A DNA stretch of 25,277 bases from assembly GCA_026398575.1 (NCBI GenBank), contig JAPLSP010000478.1, forward strand, positions 1 to 25,277. The letters run 5' to 3'. The DNA is from Candidatus Sumerlaeota bacterium. Lineage in GTDB: Bacteria > Sumerlaeota > Sumerlaeia > JADFCT01. Below, piece after piece: positions 1-7,874 of this stretch (the stretch's first letter is position 1; each line of letters opens with the position of its first letter). The position numbers and the translations under genes are program-made. The notes beneath the pieces were generated by a model. That model was given only the letters and a program-made list of their open reading frames with translations, was not told the origin of the DNA and did no database searches.

Positions 1-51
1 CGTGACATCCGCGTCATCCGTGTTCTATATAAAAACAAAAGCGATCACCAC
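1..51. repeat. Short 9-nt periodic stretch at left edge, no gene seen
   Basis: The first 27 bases read as three loosely related 9-nt units (CGTGACATC, CGCGTCATC, CGTGTTCTA). An AT-rich stretch then leads to the stop codon of the first gene. The stretch is cut by the window edge, so it may be the end of a larger repeat or just chance. I see no coding signal. Confidence 0.2.
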
Positions 52-1044
52 TTACATTTTCACGTATTCCTTAAACAACCTCAGGAACACCCGGTATTCC
101 TCCATCGAAACTCCCGGCGGCGTTTGATGGTCCACGCTGGGGATGAATCCGCCGGTCTTCATGATTGGAAGCAGCCGCTCGAATTCATTGCGGATCGCGT
201 GCTCGCCCTTGTTCATGACCATCTTGTCATAGTGCCCGATCATGAGCAAATCCGGAAACTGCTTGCGCATCTTCATGCCATCCACGCCTGCCTGGCGTTC
301 CAGCGGCAAGACGCCTTTGATCCCCACTTTTTGGAGCCAGGGAACCATGAGCGTCACGTCGCCGTCGGTATCCACGATCGGGATGATCTTATGTTCTTCG
401 AGCAATGGCAGGAACTGGCGATAATATACTCCCATGAATTCGTCAAACACCGATTTGCCGATCATTGGGCCATGATTATAAGAGACGTCCTCGGCGAACG
501 TCATGAAGGTCGGAACGCAGACTTTGAGCATCTGCTTCAACATGCGGACATGATAATCCGCCAGGTCCTGGTTGATTCGATGGATCAGCTCAGGCTGCTC
601 ACCATAAGCCAGCATCAGCCGGTCGAACCCCATTAGCGTCCGCGTGAACCAGAAGAAGCCCTCGAAGGTGGCCCAGACCACCGCTTCGCCGCGCGCCTGC
701 CGCTCCGCCCACGGACGCATCGCCTCAATCGCCTGCGCGTGATCGGGATAGAGCAGCGGCAGCACCCTTACGTAATCGTCCATATTCGAGACGATCCCTT
801 CGACGTGATGCTGCGCGGCTTCGATGGTGGCCTCGGTGGTGCTGAACCAGAATTGTTGATAAGGATCGAGTCCGAAATATTGCGCGATGTCGAAAACCGT
901 GAGCAGCTCTGCGGGTAGCCCCTCCGTTTGCCAGCGCGCAATGGTCTTATCCCACCACATCGCCCATTCCCACATCGGCAGGCGGTCCACTGGCTGAAAA
1001 TTCATCACTGCCCGGAACCGCTCGACGTGATTCATTGCTTCCAT
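52..1044 (-). CDS. Uroporphyrinogen decarboxylase (URO-D) family protein, non-heme paralogue
   Basis: A 330-aa protein with the URO-D/MtaA-like TIM-barrel pattern. It opens with NHVERFRAVMNFQPVDRLP, has FAEDVSYNHG near residues 183-192, a VDTDGDV strand near 224-230, PLERQAGVD near 247-255, and SVDHQTPPGV near 303-312. The N-terminal arginine-rich signature of true heme-pathway HemE is absent, and no His-x-Cys zinc site typical of MtaA-type methyltransferases is visible. A heme role is therefore unlikely. Paralogues of this type are numerous in PVC-like genomes and have been suggested to handle corrinoid methyl groups or other small substrates, which is not shown here. The start was chosen at 1044 because GGGAGGAG sits 7 nt upstream. 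The open frame runs further upstream without homology. It is the last gene of the left minus-strand set, 98 bp after the GH99-like gene. No signal peptide, so it is cytoplasmic. Confidence 0.85.
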   Translation of the reverse strand: MEAMNHVERFRAVMNFQPVDRLPMWEWAMWWDKTIARWQTEGLPAELLTVFDIAQYFGLDPYQQFWFSTTEATIEAAQHHVEGIVSNMDDYVRVLPLLYPDHAQAIEAMRPWAERQARGEAVVWATFEGFFWFTRTLMGFDRLMLAYGEQPELIHRINQDLADYHVRMLKQMLKVCVPTFMTFAEDVSYNHGPMIGKSVFDEFMGVYYRQFLPLLEEHKIIPIVDTDGDVTLMVPWLQKVGIKGVLPLERQAGVDGMKMRKQFPDLLMIGHYDKMVMNKGEHAIRNEFERLLPIMKTGGFIPSVDHQTPPGVSMEEYRVFLRLFKEYVKM

Positions 1045-1142
1045 GATGCCGCTCCTCCCTGACGCATTCCTATCCCAATAACAATAGCTGCGAAAAGGAA
1101 TGCCACAGACACCCCTGCGTATCCAAGCAAATCCGTCGCGTT

Positions 1143-2843
1143 TCATTTTTCTTCGAAGCGATAATTGAACCGGCCATTGGGGGCGCTGTCGCCGTTGAGG
1201 GTGAATTCGTTGACATCGCCTTCGCGCTGGATGTTGTCGGCCCATTTGAAATCGAAGCGCATCGGCTTAGAGGCGGCGCCAAATCCCAAATCGGAACGCC
1301 GGATCGCGAGCATCAATTCATTATCATGAACGCGATATTTGATTTCGCTCTTCGCGCGCCAGCCGCCGGCGCCAGAGCCAGAGCCGGCGCCATCATACGC
1401 CTCCAGCGATGAGACGCCGGCGTCTTTCACGGTTCGATTGACGACAAAGTCATAGCCTTCCCATCCGGTGTTGTGATCGCAGTCGCTGTCAATGAAGAGC
1501 ATCATCCAATGCGGACCGGCGCTGGGCGCGATCGGGTCTTTCGTGCGGGCATAGAAATATGCGAACTCGCCATCGCGCGCCACCTTCAGCGCGACGAAAT
1601 CGTTCCGGCCCGTTTGATTGATGTAGCGCGCGCAGTTGTTGTAGCCGGGATGATCGCGCCGCGCCGCATCGCCGATGTCATCGCGGAATTCCGGCGCCAC
1701 GTCCGCCCATTGATCGAAGCCGCCATCAAGGCGGATCGTCTTGGGCGCGCTGGCCGCGGGCGGTTTGCGCGCGCCCTTGAATCGCCGGATATAGGAGACC
1801 ATCTGATAATAATAATTATCGCCGTGGCCGCCTTTCATCGGTTCGATGTCGCGGCTGTGTTCCTCGTCGAACGTATCCACGAACATCACCGGCGCCTTCA
1901 CGCCGCCGAACTGATCGAATCGCCCGGCTATCCATTCGTTCCAGCCGGTGATGAAGACGAACTTCGGGTCTTCCTTGAGAGCGCGATCCCATTGCTCGGA
2001 AAAGTTATAGCCATGCTGAACCGCATCGGGTTTGCGATCAAACGCCCCTGCGTGGAAGCTGCGTCCGCGCGCATCTGGTTCGCTCATCGAACCCAGCCTG
2101 GCGCCGACGGCATTCTGCGCCACGCCGACCGACATCTGTTCTTTTTCACCCGCGGAGTTTTTGAAGACGTGCTGTGGAGCGACCTCGAGCCAGCTCCACA
2201 TCTCCTGTGCGGTCGGCCCGCGAAAATAATCCGGCTGCGGTTTGCGGAAGGTGAAGAATTCGCGAATGCGCTCGCTCTGACGGATCATCGCGGGATCGGC
2301 AAGGATCAGCGGCTTGCCCTCCCATCGAAACCACAAATCCGGATAGAGCCCCGGTTGATATAGATCGCGAAACAGCTCCTCAACCACCTTTGAAGGATTT
2401 CCAAAGGGACATAGAAAAACCACTTGTGGAGTTTTGCCGCCGTTTTGCCGCACTTCGGAAAAGACGCGCAGCAACGCCATGTAGTACTGCTTATAGGTGA
2501 AGTTGTTTGTGACATCAAAAATCAGCGTATCCACGCCTGCGTCCGAAAGCATCTGCGCGTGCTTGCGCAGGACGTAGGCATCGTCCGTCAGGTAGTAACC
2601 AAAGAGCGATTCTCCCCAGTGGTGCGGCGCATGCAGTGGCCCCCAGAGCGTGCTGTCCTTTTTTTGCATCGCGCCGGGATCGCGCGCCAGAATCTTGGTG
2701 ATGTCATAAGGTCCGCCATTGACATGCGCGCCAAGCCACAAGAAATAAAAAACGCCAACAAAGCGATCCGCGCGCGGCGTGCCGGTTTCGGCGAAAGCGG
2801 GGCGCGCGGCGTCGTAGGCCGCGAATAACAACAGCAAGGCCAA
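1143..2843 (-). CDS. Secreted GH99/WbsX-like glycoside hydrolase with C-terminal CBM9-like domain
   Basis: The 566-aa frame starts at a TTG and opens directly with a hydrophobic stretch ending near AFAE, which looks like a signal peptide. Residues about 27-360 resemble the GH71/GH99/WbsX-type (beta/alpha)8 fold. They include VGVFYFLWLG, DTLIFDVTNN near 105-114, and FITGWNEWIAG near 297-307, the WNEW motif usual at a late strand of these barrels. After a Pro/Ala linker near 360-368, the segment IRLDGGFDQWADV begins a CBM9/DOMON-like beta-sandwich reaching the C-terminus. The likely role is hydrolysis of an extracellular glycan, substrate unknown. Oddity: no good ribosome-binding site precedes the TTG. 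An ATG at 2877 reads MILYPVKAVLAVG in another frame, and removing one base near 2844-2850 would join it to this frame. The N-terminus may be frameshifted or the assembly wrong there. The barrel assignment is moderate and the family number uncertain. Confidence 0.75.
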   Translation of the reverse strand: MALLLLFAAYDAARPAFAETGTPRADRFVGVFYFLWLGAHVNGGPYDITKILARDPGAMQKKDSTLWGPLHAPHHWGESLFGYYLTDDAYVLRKHAQMLSDAGVDTLIFDVTNNFTYKQYYMALLRVFSEVRQNGGKTPQVVFLCPFGNPSKVVEELFRDLYQPGLYPDLWFRWEGKPLILADPAMIRQSERIREFFTFRKPQPDYFRGPTAQEMWSWLEVAPQHVFKNSAGEKEQMSVGVAQNAVGARLGSMSEPDARGRSFHAGAFDRKPDAVQHGYNFSEQWDRALKEDPKFVFITGWNEWIAGRFDQFGGVKAPVMFVDTFDEEHSRDIEPMKGGHGDNYYYQMVSYIRRFKGARKPPAASAPKTIRLDGGFDQWADVAPEFRDDIGDAARRDHPGYNNCARYINQTGRNDFVALKVARDGEFAYFYARTKDPIAPSAGPHWMMLFIDSDCDHNTGWEGYDFVVNRTVKDAGVSSLEAYDGAGSGSGAGGWRAKSEIKYRVHDNELMLAIRRSDLGFGAASKPMRFDFKWADNIQREGDVNEFTLNGDSAPNGRFNYRFEEK

Positions 2844-2886
2844 CGGCCAATACAGCCTTTACGGGATATAAAATCATGTGAAAACT

Positions 2887-3006
2887 GAGACAGGATAAAT
2901 TAGAGACAGGATAAATTTATCCTGACTCTAATTTATCCTGTCTCCAATCCATCCTGTCTCGAATCCATCCTGTCCATAATTTATCCTGTCCCTAATCCAT
3001 CCTGCC
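2887..3006. repeat. Phased 16-bp repeat array with orientation switch
   Basis: Seven full 16-bp units and a partial one follow each other with no spacer. Units at 2887 and 2903 read GAGACAGGATAAATTW. From 2919 the unit flips and continues as ATCCTGNCTCTAATTT-like copies at 2919, 2935, 2951, 2967, 2983 and a partial at 2999. The switch point forms the palindrome GGATAAATTTATCC. The ATCCTG core is constant and the last four bases alternate between ATTT and ATCC. The array fills the spacer between the VOC gene and the GH99-like gene. There are no unique spacers, so it is not a CRISPR array. Confidence 0.9.
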
Positions 3007-3016
3007 ATCACGCCGC

Positions 3017-3418
3017 CTATTTCAAAAACGGCGTCTGCCAGCTTTCGGGGGTGTAGCAGTGCAGCTCGATACGGTTGCCGTCGGGGTCGCTCAGCCACGC
3101 CTGCCAGCTGTGATCCATGCCCAGTTTGGGGTCTGTGACTTCGACGCCGCGCGCGCGCAGTTCCATCACGGTGTTCTCGATGCTGTCCACTTCCAGGCAG
3201 ATGTGCTTGTAGGATTGCTTGGGCGCGGCAGGCTCCACCTCGCCTTCGAACAGCTCGATAAAATTCCGCCCTCCGATGCTTAGGTAAACCCCAAACCGCC
3301 AGTTCTTGTCCTTGACAAAATCGAAGGCATGCGTGAAGCCCAGTTGGTCCTTGTAGAATTGAATCGAGGCTTCCAGGTTGCGGACGGTGAAACAAGCGTG
3401 CGCGAGTCCAGTGATCAT
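3017..3418 (-). CDS. VOC (glyoxalase/bleomycin-resistance/dioxygenase) superfamily protein
   Basis: A 133-aa single-module-pair VOC protein, the usual length for glyoxalase-I-like subunits. It shows two beta-alpha-beta-beta-beta modules. The four metal-ligand positions of the fold are all occupied: H7 (LAHACF), E55 (FIELFEG), H72 (YKHICLEV) and E118 (NRIELHCY). It also has the family signature DPDGNRIEL. A divalent-metal lyase/isomerase of the glyoxalase or methylmalonyl-CoA-epimerase type is plausible, but the substrate cannot be inferred. The start at 3418 was preferred because GGAG lies 6 nt upstream. The alternative ATG at 3430 has AAGG directly touching it. No signal peptide, so cytoplasmic. 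It lies between the GH30-like gene, separated by a long palindrome, and the 16-bp repeat array. Confidence 0.9.
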   Translation of the reverse strand: MITGLAHACFTVRNLEASIQFYKDQLGFTHAFDFVKDKNWRFGVYLSIGGRNFIELFEGEVEPAAPKQSYKHICLEVDSIENTVMELRARGVEVTDPKLGMDHSWQAWLSDPDGNRIELHCYTPESWQTPFLK

Positions 3419-3469
3419 GATCTGCTCCATCCTTGTGATATGATTGGCGCCCTTATTTTTCTTTTGCGA

Positions 3470-3556
3470 TACGCCGTAGGCCACTCGATCCGAGAGCGGC
3501 CAAAATCCTTGATTCTTGTTTCATGGCCGCTCTCGGATCGAGCGGCCTACGGCGTA
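3470..3556. repeat. Long palindrome A1 (GTAG-type), 31/32 bp stem
   Basis: The arms at 3470-3501 and 3525-3556 are complementary at 31 of 32 positions, around a 23-nt AT-rich loop. The only mismatch is A versus G at position 14. The arms contain GCCGTAGGCC near their outer ends and CGAGAGCGGCC next to the loop. The element ends 3 bp after the stop codon of the GH30-like gene. It could therefore act as a strong transcript end or 3' protector for that minus-strand message. It shares GTAGGCCNCTC with the palindromes at 11943 and 19306. Confidence 0.9.
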
Positions 3557-3559
3557 CTG

Positions 3560-6052
3560 CTATTTGATGTCTGCGAGGAAACCGTCGGGCAAATGCCCGA
3601 GTGGAACATTGGTCAGCGTGATGATCCCTCCTGCTGGAATTGTTGCTTCAGTCACGCCCCCCGTGGGCGCCGGCGCCGCCTCGACCGCGTTGGCGTTATA
3701 GGGATCAGCCCTCTCCAGCCATTTGAATGCTGCGCCGCCGCCTTGAATCTTCGCTTTGCGCGGCGCCGTCGAGCGGTTGAGCAGGACCACCGTCATGGCG
3801 CCGGCATCGCCCTGATATGCCGTCGCCATCAAATCCGCATCGCTGTTTTCCACGGCGATGCGCTTCATGCCTTCCTTGATCCGCCGGCTGAACGCGCCAT
3901 AGACGCGCAGTTGATAGGACGATGGCGCCGGCGTGAATCCTTGCGCCGCGTCCGGCACGAAGAGTGTCCGCGTCCATCCATAGCTCGGCTCCACGACGTT
4001 CAGCAGCGTCCAGCAATAGATCACCGCCTGCGCGTCGAGAATCGCGAGATTTTTGTGATAGAGTTCCCCGAGCGCCAGCGCCACACGATAGCCGGGCAGC
4101 TGATACTCGTTGTTGTTGATGCAAATCTCGGTGGCGAGGAAGGGCTTGTCTTCGACGACGGCCTTCCAGCGAGCCATCGTCTCGTCAAAGCGGTCGGGAT
4201 TCGCGAAGTGATTTTGATAATCGTATTCATGCGTCGCCACGTAATCAATGACGTCCCACACTTCCTTGAATGACTTGAATTCCTGAGCGCGCTTAATCCC
4301 GCCGCTCATGGTACCGGGGTCGCTGAGATGAATCTTGACACCCTTGAATCCAGCGCGGTCCAGCTCGCGACGCAGCGTCAGGGTCATCTCTTTATAGATT
4401 TCGGCTGGCTGACTGTTTTCATTCTGAATGCCCATGACATCCGGCGGCGCGCCCGCCTTCTCAACGCTCGCTTTGCAGTATCCCAGCATCGCCCGCGTGT
4501 AGGCCTCCGGATCGGCATGGCTTTTCGTGTCGGCGGGACCCTTCGTACCGGCCCAGAGCGGCAGCAGCCAGAATTCAAACCAGACTTTTCCGCCGAGGCG
4601 CTTGATCAGTTTGTTGTAGGTGAAATTGCTGGCTTCGCCGTTCGGGAAGTTGTCGGCGTAATAGTGGGGCCAGGCGTCGTCCAGCGATTCCCAGTTGGTC
4701 ATCTCCTTGTTCAAAGCGCGCCCGGTCGGATACTCGCGTTGGATGAGCAGGTTGTATTCGGCGACGATTTCCCACCAGCGGCGCTTGCCTTCGGGAGAGA
4801 GCATCGCATAAGCGGGCGGCGGCGTGATTCCCCCGAAGCCCATCATAGTCTGATACGCCTTGGTCGGGATGATCCGAACCTCGGTTTCCTTTGCCAGCGG
4901 GCGGATGATCTTTCCCTGCGCGGCGCCGCGGGCGTCGCTCAACCGCAACTGGTGCGAGTTCACATCCACCGCACAGCGGCGGCGCAGCGCTTCCTTTCCG
5001 TTGAGCGATACGGCAACTTCAGCCGGATTGTCGAACGCGACGGTGACCGCCCGGAGCGCGCCCTTGCAGGCGATCGTATCCGTCAGCCAGATTTTTTCGG
5101 GATGCCGCTGGGCTTTGGCCGGCCGGCCGTTCGCGCCTTCCGGAAGGCCGAAGGAATCATAGAACCGTTGCGAAACCATGACGGAGTTGGATGAGATCGC
5201 CACCGTCACGCCGCCGTGGTCGCCATTGAAAATCCATTCCAGCGATCCGCCGCCCGGATTGAACTCCTCCAGCAATAGCGTCCGCTCGAAAAGCGCCGGC
5301 AGGAATTCCTTGGAGAAGTAGCTGACGGTCTTCCAGGAAAGGCCGGGATATTCGTCTTTGCGCTTGCCGGCGCCGAGCACGAACGATTCCGCTTCGCCCG
5401 CAGGCGGCGCAAACTCCTGAAGGTCAACGCTCGCGCTTGTGGCCGGCGCGCCCAATCCGCCCAGTATAAGGCGTATCGCATTGGGATTCGCGACGGCGCC
5501 CAGCATCAGGCAGTCGAGATTGATCGGTCCCGATCCCGGCATGGCGCGCAATTCAAGCGTGTGTTTGCCTTCGGGCAGTTCGCCGATATTGAACTTTGCC
5601 GCCACCCATTTCCATTCGCGGTCCTTGTGGCCCCATCCGTTTGTAGCCGGCAGCATGATGACGCCCTTTTCCGCGCCATCCCACACAACGGCAAAACTGC
5701 TTTTCAAGTCTGAGGCATACCGGACGTGGAGATCGGGATTCTGCTGCGCCTTATCGAGCGCAATGTTCCACCGGCAGACAATGCCTTTCTGCCGGTCAGA
5801 ATGCACGCCAAGCAACAGGCCCTTGCTGGCCGCCGGACGCGAGTCTTTGGTCAAGCCGGCAGCGGGCTCGGCGGTTTCCGCTTCGATCATCAGCGGCGCG
5901 GCTTCGGCCGCCAGTGTGGATTGGAATCTCCCGCCAAGCAGCAAGCATGCGGCTGAAATAATCATTACGCAATAGGCATGGCGTCGCAGCTTCATTCCGT
6001 TGAAGATTACTTTGCGAGGCGCTGTTCCCAGCTTGGCTGCATGGCTGTTCAT
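3560..6052 (-). CDS. Secreted GH30-like (clan GH-A) glycoside hydrolase, multidomain
   Basis: An 830-aa protein. A late hydrophobic stretch (about 24-48, ending TLAAE) is the signal peptide, preceded by a long basic n-region. A start at Met20 is possible but has a weaker ribosome-binding site. Residues about 55-190 look like a carbohydrate-binding beta-sandwich (EAETAEP at the start, INLDCLMLG at the end, as in CBM6/35-type modules), followed by a second beta-rich region. The catalytic barrel starts near 400 with MMGFGGITPP, like the GFGG opening of GH30. It carries GIQNEN with candidate acid/base E545, and FLATEICINN with candidate nucleophile E642. A beta-sandwich ending in IPAGGIITLTNV follows, also GH30-like. 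GGGGGAG sits 4 nt before the ATG. The start overlaps the epimerase stop as ATGA, which suggests translational coupling. Substrate unknown. Confidence 0.8.
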   Translation of the reverse strand: MNSHAAKLGTAPRKVIFNGMKLRRHAYCVMIISAACLLLGGRFQSTLAAEAAPLMIEAETAEPAAGLTKDSRPAASKGLLLGVHSDRQKGIVCRWNIALDKAQQNPDLHVRYASDLKSSFAVVWDGAEKGVIMLPATNGWGHKDREWKWVAAKFNIGELPEGKHTLELRAMPGSGPINLDCLMLGAVANPNAIRLILGGLGAPATSASVDLQEFAPPAGEAESFVLGAGKRKDEYPGLSWKTVSYFSKEFLPALFERTLLLEEFNPGGGSLEWIFNGDHGGVTVAISSNSVMVSQRFYDSFGLPEGANGRPAKAQRHPEKIWLTDTIACKGALRAVTVAFDNPAEVAVSLNGKEALRRRCAVDVNSHQLRLSDARGAAQGKIIRPLAKETEVRIIPTKAYQTMMGFGGITPPPAYAMLSPEGKRRWWEIVAEYNLLIQREYPTGRALNKEMTNWESLDDAWPHYYADNFPNGEASNFTYNKLIKRLGGKVWFEFWLLPLWAGTKGPADTKSHADPEAYTRAMLGYCKASVEKAGAPPDVMGIQNENSQPAEIYKEMTLTLRRELDRAGFKGVKIHLSDPGTMSGGIKRAQEFKSFKEVWDVIDYVATHEYDYQNHFANPDRFDETMARWKAVVEDKPFLATEICINNNEYQLPGYRVALALGELYHKNLAILDAQAVIYCWTLLNVVEPSYGWTRTLFVPDAAQGFTPAPSSYQLRVYGAFSRRIKEGMKRIAVENSDADLMATAYQGDAGAMTVVLLNRSTAPRKAKIQGGGAAFKWLERADPYNANAVEAAPAPTGGVTEATIPAGGIITLTNVPLGHLPDGFLADIK

Positions 6053-6918
6053 GTTTCTCCCCCTTGGAGAACACGACTGAAGAACTTCATTCCCTGGCGC
6101 GCGAATTCATCGCCGTTAGGACATATATCCTGAAAAATTCCGCGCGTATAGGCGAAATCGCCGAGCGATGTGTTATAGGTTTCGAAGATGATCCGCGCAT
6201 CGGGCCGCGTTTGGCGCAGCGCGGCGAAAATTCCATCCCAAGGAATCAAGCCGCTGCCCGGGACGCCGCGATCGTTTTCGCAGGCGTGCATGCCCCAGAG
6301 CAGCGATCCGATTTCCCGGATCGCTTCGGGGAAATCCCGAATTTCCGTCACGACATGATAGGTGTCGAGCAGGATCGAAAGATTGGGGTGATCCACCAGG
6401 CGCAGAAGGTCAATGGCCTGGCGCGGCGTCGTGATCAAATGCGTGCGGAAGTGGCTCATCGGCTCGATGGCGATTCGCACGCCGGCGCGCGCGGCGTATT
6501 CGGCCAGGCGGCGCAGATTTTCGGCGATTCGCGGCATTTCATCGGCGGGCGGGCGGCGGCGCAGGACCCTGCCGGGATGGCCATAGATCGCGCCGCAATA
6601 AGCCGCAGCGCCGGATAGCGCGGCCAGGTCAATCATCCGCCGGTGCCAGGCGAGTCCGCGCGCGCGGCAATCGGCGTCATCCGATGAAATGTCGCACTCC
6701 ATCGGCCACACGCCGCCGGGGCTCATCACAATCTCCATGCTCAGGCTTTCGGCATGGCGTCGCAGGAGAGGCGCCGAAAATTCGACATCGTCGCCAATCG
6801 CGATTTCGAGCGCCTCCAGCCCCAGGAGTTTGGCGCGCTCAAGCAGATTGAGCGAGTCGCCCGACCAGCGATCCGTCCAAAGAAAAATATGCGCGCCGAA
6901 TTTATATCGCCCGCTCAT
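6049..6918 (-). CDS. D-tagatose 3-epimerase-like sugar isomerase/epimerase (AP-endonuclease-2/xylose-isomerase TIM barrel)
   Basis: A 289-aa cytoplasmic TIM barrel. The metal set of the ketose 3-epimerases is complete and falls at residue numbers I recall for the Pseudomonas cichorii enzyme: E152 (IAIEPMSHF), D185 (ILLDTYHVV), H211 (GMHACEND) and E246 (IFETYN). H188 and R217, which contact substrate in that family, are also present. Residue 158 is Arg, where I recall Glu in characterised enzymes, so the substrate may differ. Family members interconvert ketohexoses at C3, or act on inositol or uronate intermediates. GAAAGG lies 5 nt before the ATG. The TGA overlaps the ATG of the GH30-like gene. 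This links sugar release outside the cell to isomerisation inside. Assignment to the superfamily is firm, to the exact reaction weak. Confidence 0.88.
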   Translation of the reverse strand: MSGRYKFGAHIFLWTDRWSGDSLNLLERAKLLGLEALEIAIGDDVEFSAPLLRRHAESLSMEIVMSPGGVWPMECDISSDDADCRARGLAWHRRMIDLAALSGAAAYCGAIYGHPGRVLRRRPPADEMPRIAENLRRLAEYAARAGVRIAIEPMSHFRTHLITTPRQAIDLLRLVDHPNLSILLDTYHVVTEIRDFPEAIREIGSLLWGMHACENDRGVPGSGLIPWDGIFAALRQTRPDARIIFETYNTSLGDFAYTRGIFQDICPNGDEFARQGMKFFSRVLQGGET

Positions 6919-6953
6919 GAATGCCTTTCAGACACCAAGCCTTTTGATAAATG

Positions 6954-7037
6954 GCGCTATTATTAGCGTCCGTTAGCGTTTATTAGCGGTTGCTCGTTGT
7001 CCGGACAAAACCGCTAATAGGCGCTAATAATCGCTAA
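6954..7037. repeat. Imperfect palindrome C built of TTAGCG/CGCTAA units
   Basis: Left-arm segments ATTATTAGCG and TATTAGCGGTT pair with AACCGCTAATA and CGCTAATAAT on the right. The left arm has about 10 extra bases (TCCGTTAGCG) that would bulge out. The loop near 6991-7007 is GC-rich. The right end overlaps the stop codon of the metallopeptidase gene (7034-7036), and the left end lies about 35 bp before the epimerase start. It may end one transcript or sit in the leader of the next. It is a different sequence family from the GTAG palindromes. Confidence 0.7.
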
Positions 7038-7849
7038 TTCCTCTTTTTAAGGACAGTGATTTCGGAATTCATTTTGCCGGTGTAGAGATTATCCATCAGC
7101 GCGAAACTTTCAGGATCGTATTCCTTCAGTCCGTCGCGGCCATTGGCGGGCTTCTTGCCCTTCATCGAAAGATAACCGCGCGTGCCCCAATACCACATGG
7201 AAAGCTCGGCGAAAAATTCGCTCTCGTTGTTGGCCGCATACGATCCCACCCACAGCCCTGCATCCAGCGAACGCTTCAGGCGGTCTTTGAATTTCAGACG
7301 GACGGACGCCGGAACGCCGTGCTCAAGAATATTATGCGCGAACTCATGCACGCAGATGTCGCTCCCCTTATAGCGGTCCTTGTCCAGCCGCAGGAGATTT
7401 TCCTCGCCGCACGAGGTCAGCAATCCGCCCAGGCCGCGCGTGCGCTCATCCACGGTCTGCTTGCCGTCGAAGGGCTTGCCTTTAAGATGACGGTGTTCGG
7501 GGAGGTCCGACGTGTTTTGATTGCGCCCGATGATGTGCAATTGCGCGCCGGCTGCCCGCAGATTTTCGCGGACGGACGGCAGTTTTTCGAGCATCATCGA
7601 AAGGCGCTGTTTTCCCTGACGCAGCGCTTCATCTGCCACGTCCTTATGCGCCTTGATGGGAATGCCTTCATAGTCGAGGCGCTTGGAGAAAAAGTCTTTC
7701 TCCGGCGGCTCGATGAGGATGATTTTATCCAGTGTTTGAGATCCCGAGCTCTCTTCGCCGGCGCCAGCGGCGCGGCCAACCAGAAAGACCGCAACAACGC
7801 CTGCAAAAAGAATAAAACTCAGCAATCTCATATTAATGTATCGTTTCAT
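7034..7849 (-). CDS. Exported zinc metallopeptidase-like protein (HEFAH, gluzincin-like)
   Basis: A 271-aa protein from the ATG at 7849, with an N-terminal hydrophobic segment (residues about 9-28) ending in GRAAGAGE, consistent with export. It carries the zinc-protease helix CVHEFAHN (H168, E169, H172). Downstream, AANNESEFFAE (E209/E211/E215) supplies a possible third ligand, the spacing expected of gluzincins such as the anthrax-lethal-factor-like (ATLF) group. The rest is not recognisable to me. The open frame extends upstream of 7849 over the end of the preceding gene, and I saw no clear ribosome-binding site for any start. An ATG at 7831 is an alternative. It begins 25 bp after the stop of the NPCBM/cytochrome protein, so the two are probably co-transcribed. 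Role unknown; the peptidase activity is inferred from the motif only. Confidence 0.75.
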   Translation of the reverse strand: MKRYINMRLLSFILFAGVVAVFLVGRAAGAGEESSGSQTLDKIILIEPPEKDFFSKRLDYEGIPIKAHKDVADEALRQGKQRLSMMLEKLPSVRENLRAAGAQLHIIGRNQNTSDLPEHRHLKGKPFDGKQTVDERTRGLGGLLTSCGEENLLRLDKDRYKGSDICVHEFAHNILEHGVPASVRLKFKDRLKRSLDAGLWVGSYAANNESEFFAELSMWYWGTRGYLSMKGKKPANGRDGLKEYDPESFALMDNLYTGKMNSEITVLKKRN

Positions 7850-7874
7850 GCGGCCAGGAGCAACATGAAAAAAA

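Noticed and set aside
1473..2363. 296-aa plus-strand open frame
   Set aside because: It is antisense to the GH99/WbsX-like gene, with no motif and no ribosome-binding signal.
2928..3395. 155-aa minus-strand ORF overlapping the VOC gene
   Set aside because: It is out of frame with the VOC protein, and its tail only translates the 16-bp repeats.
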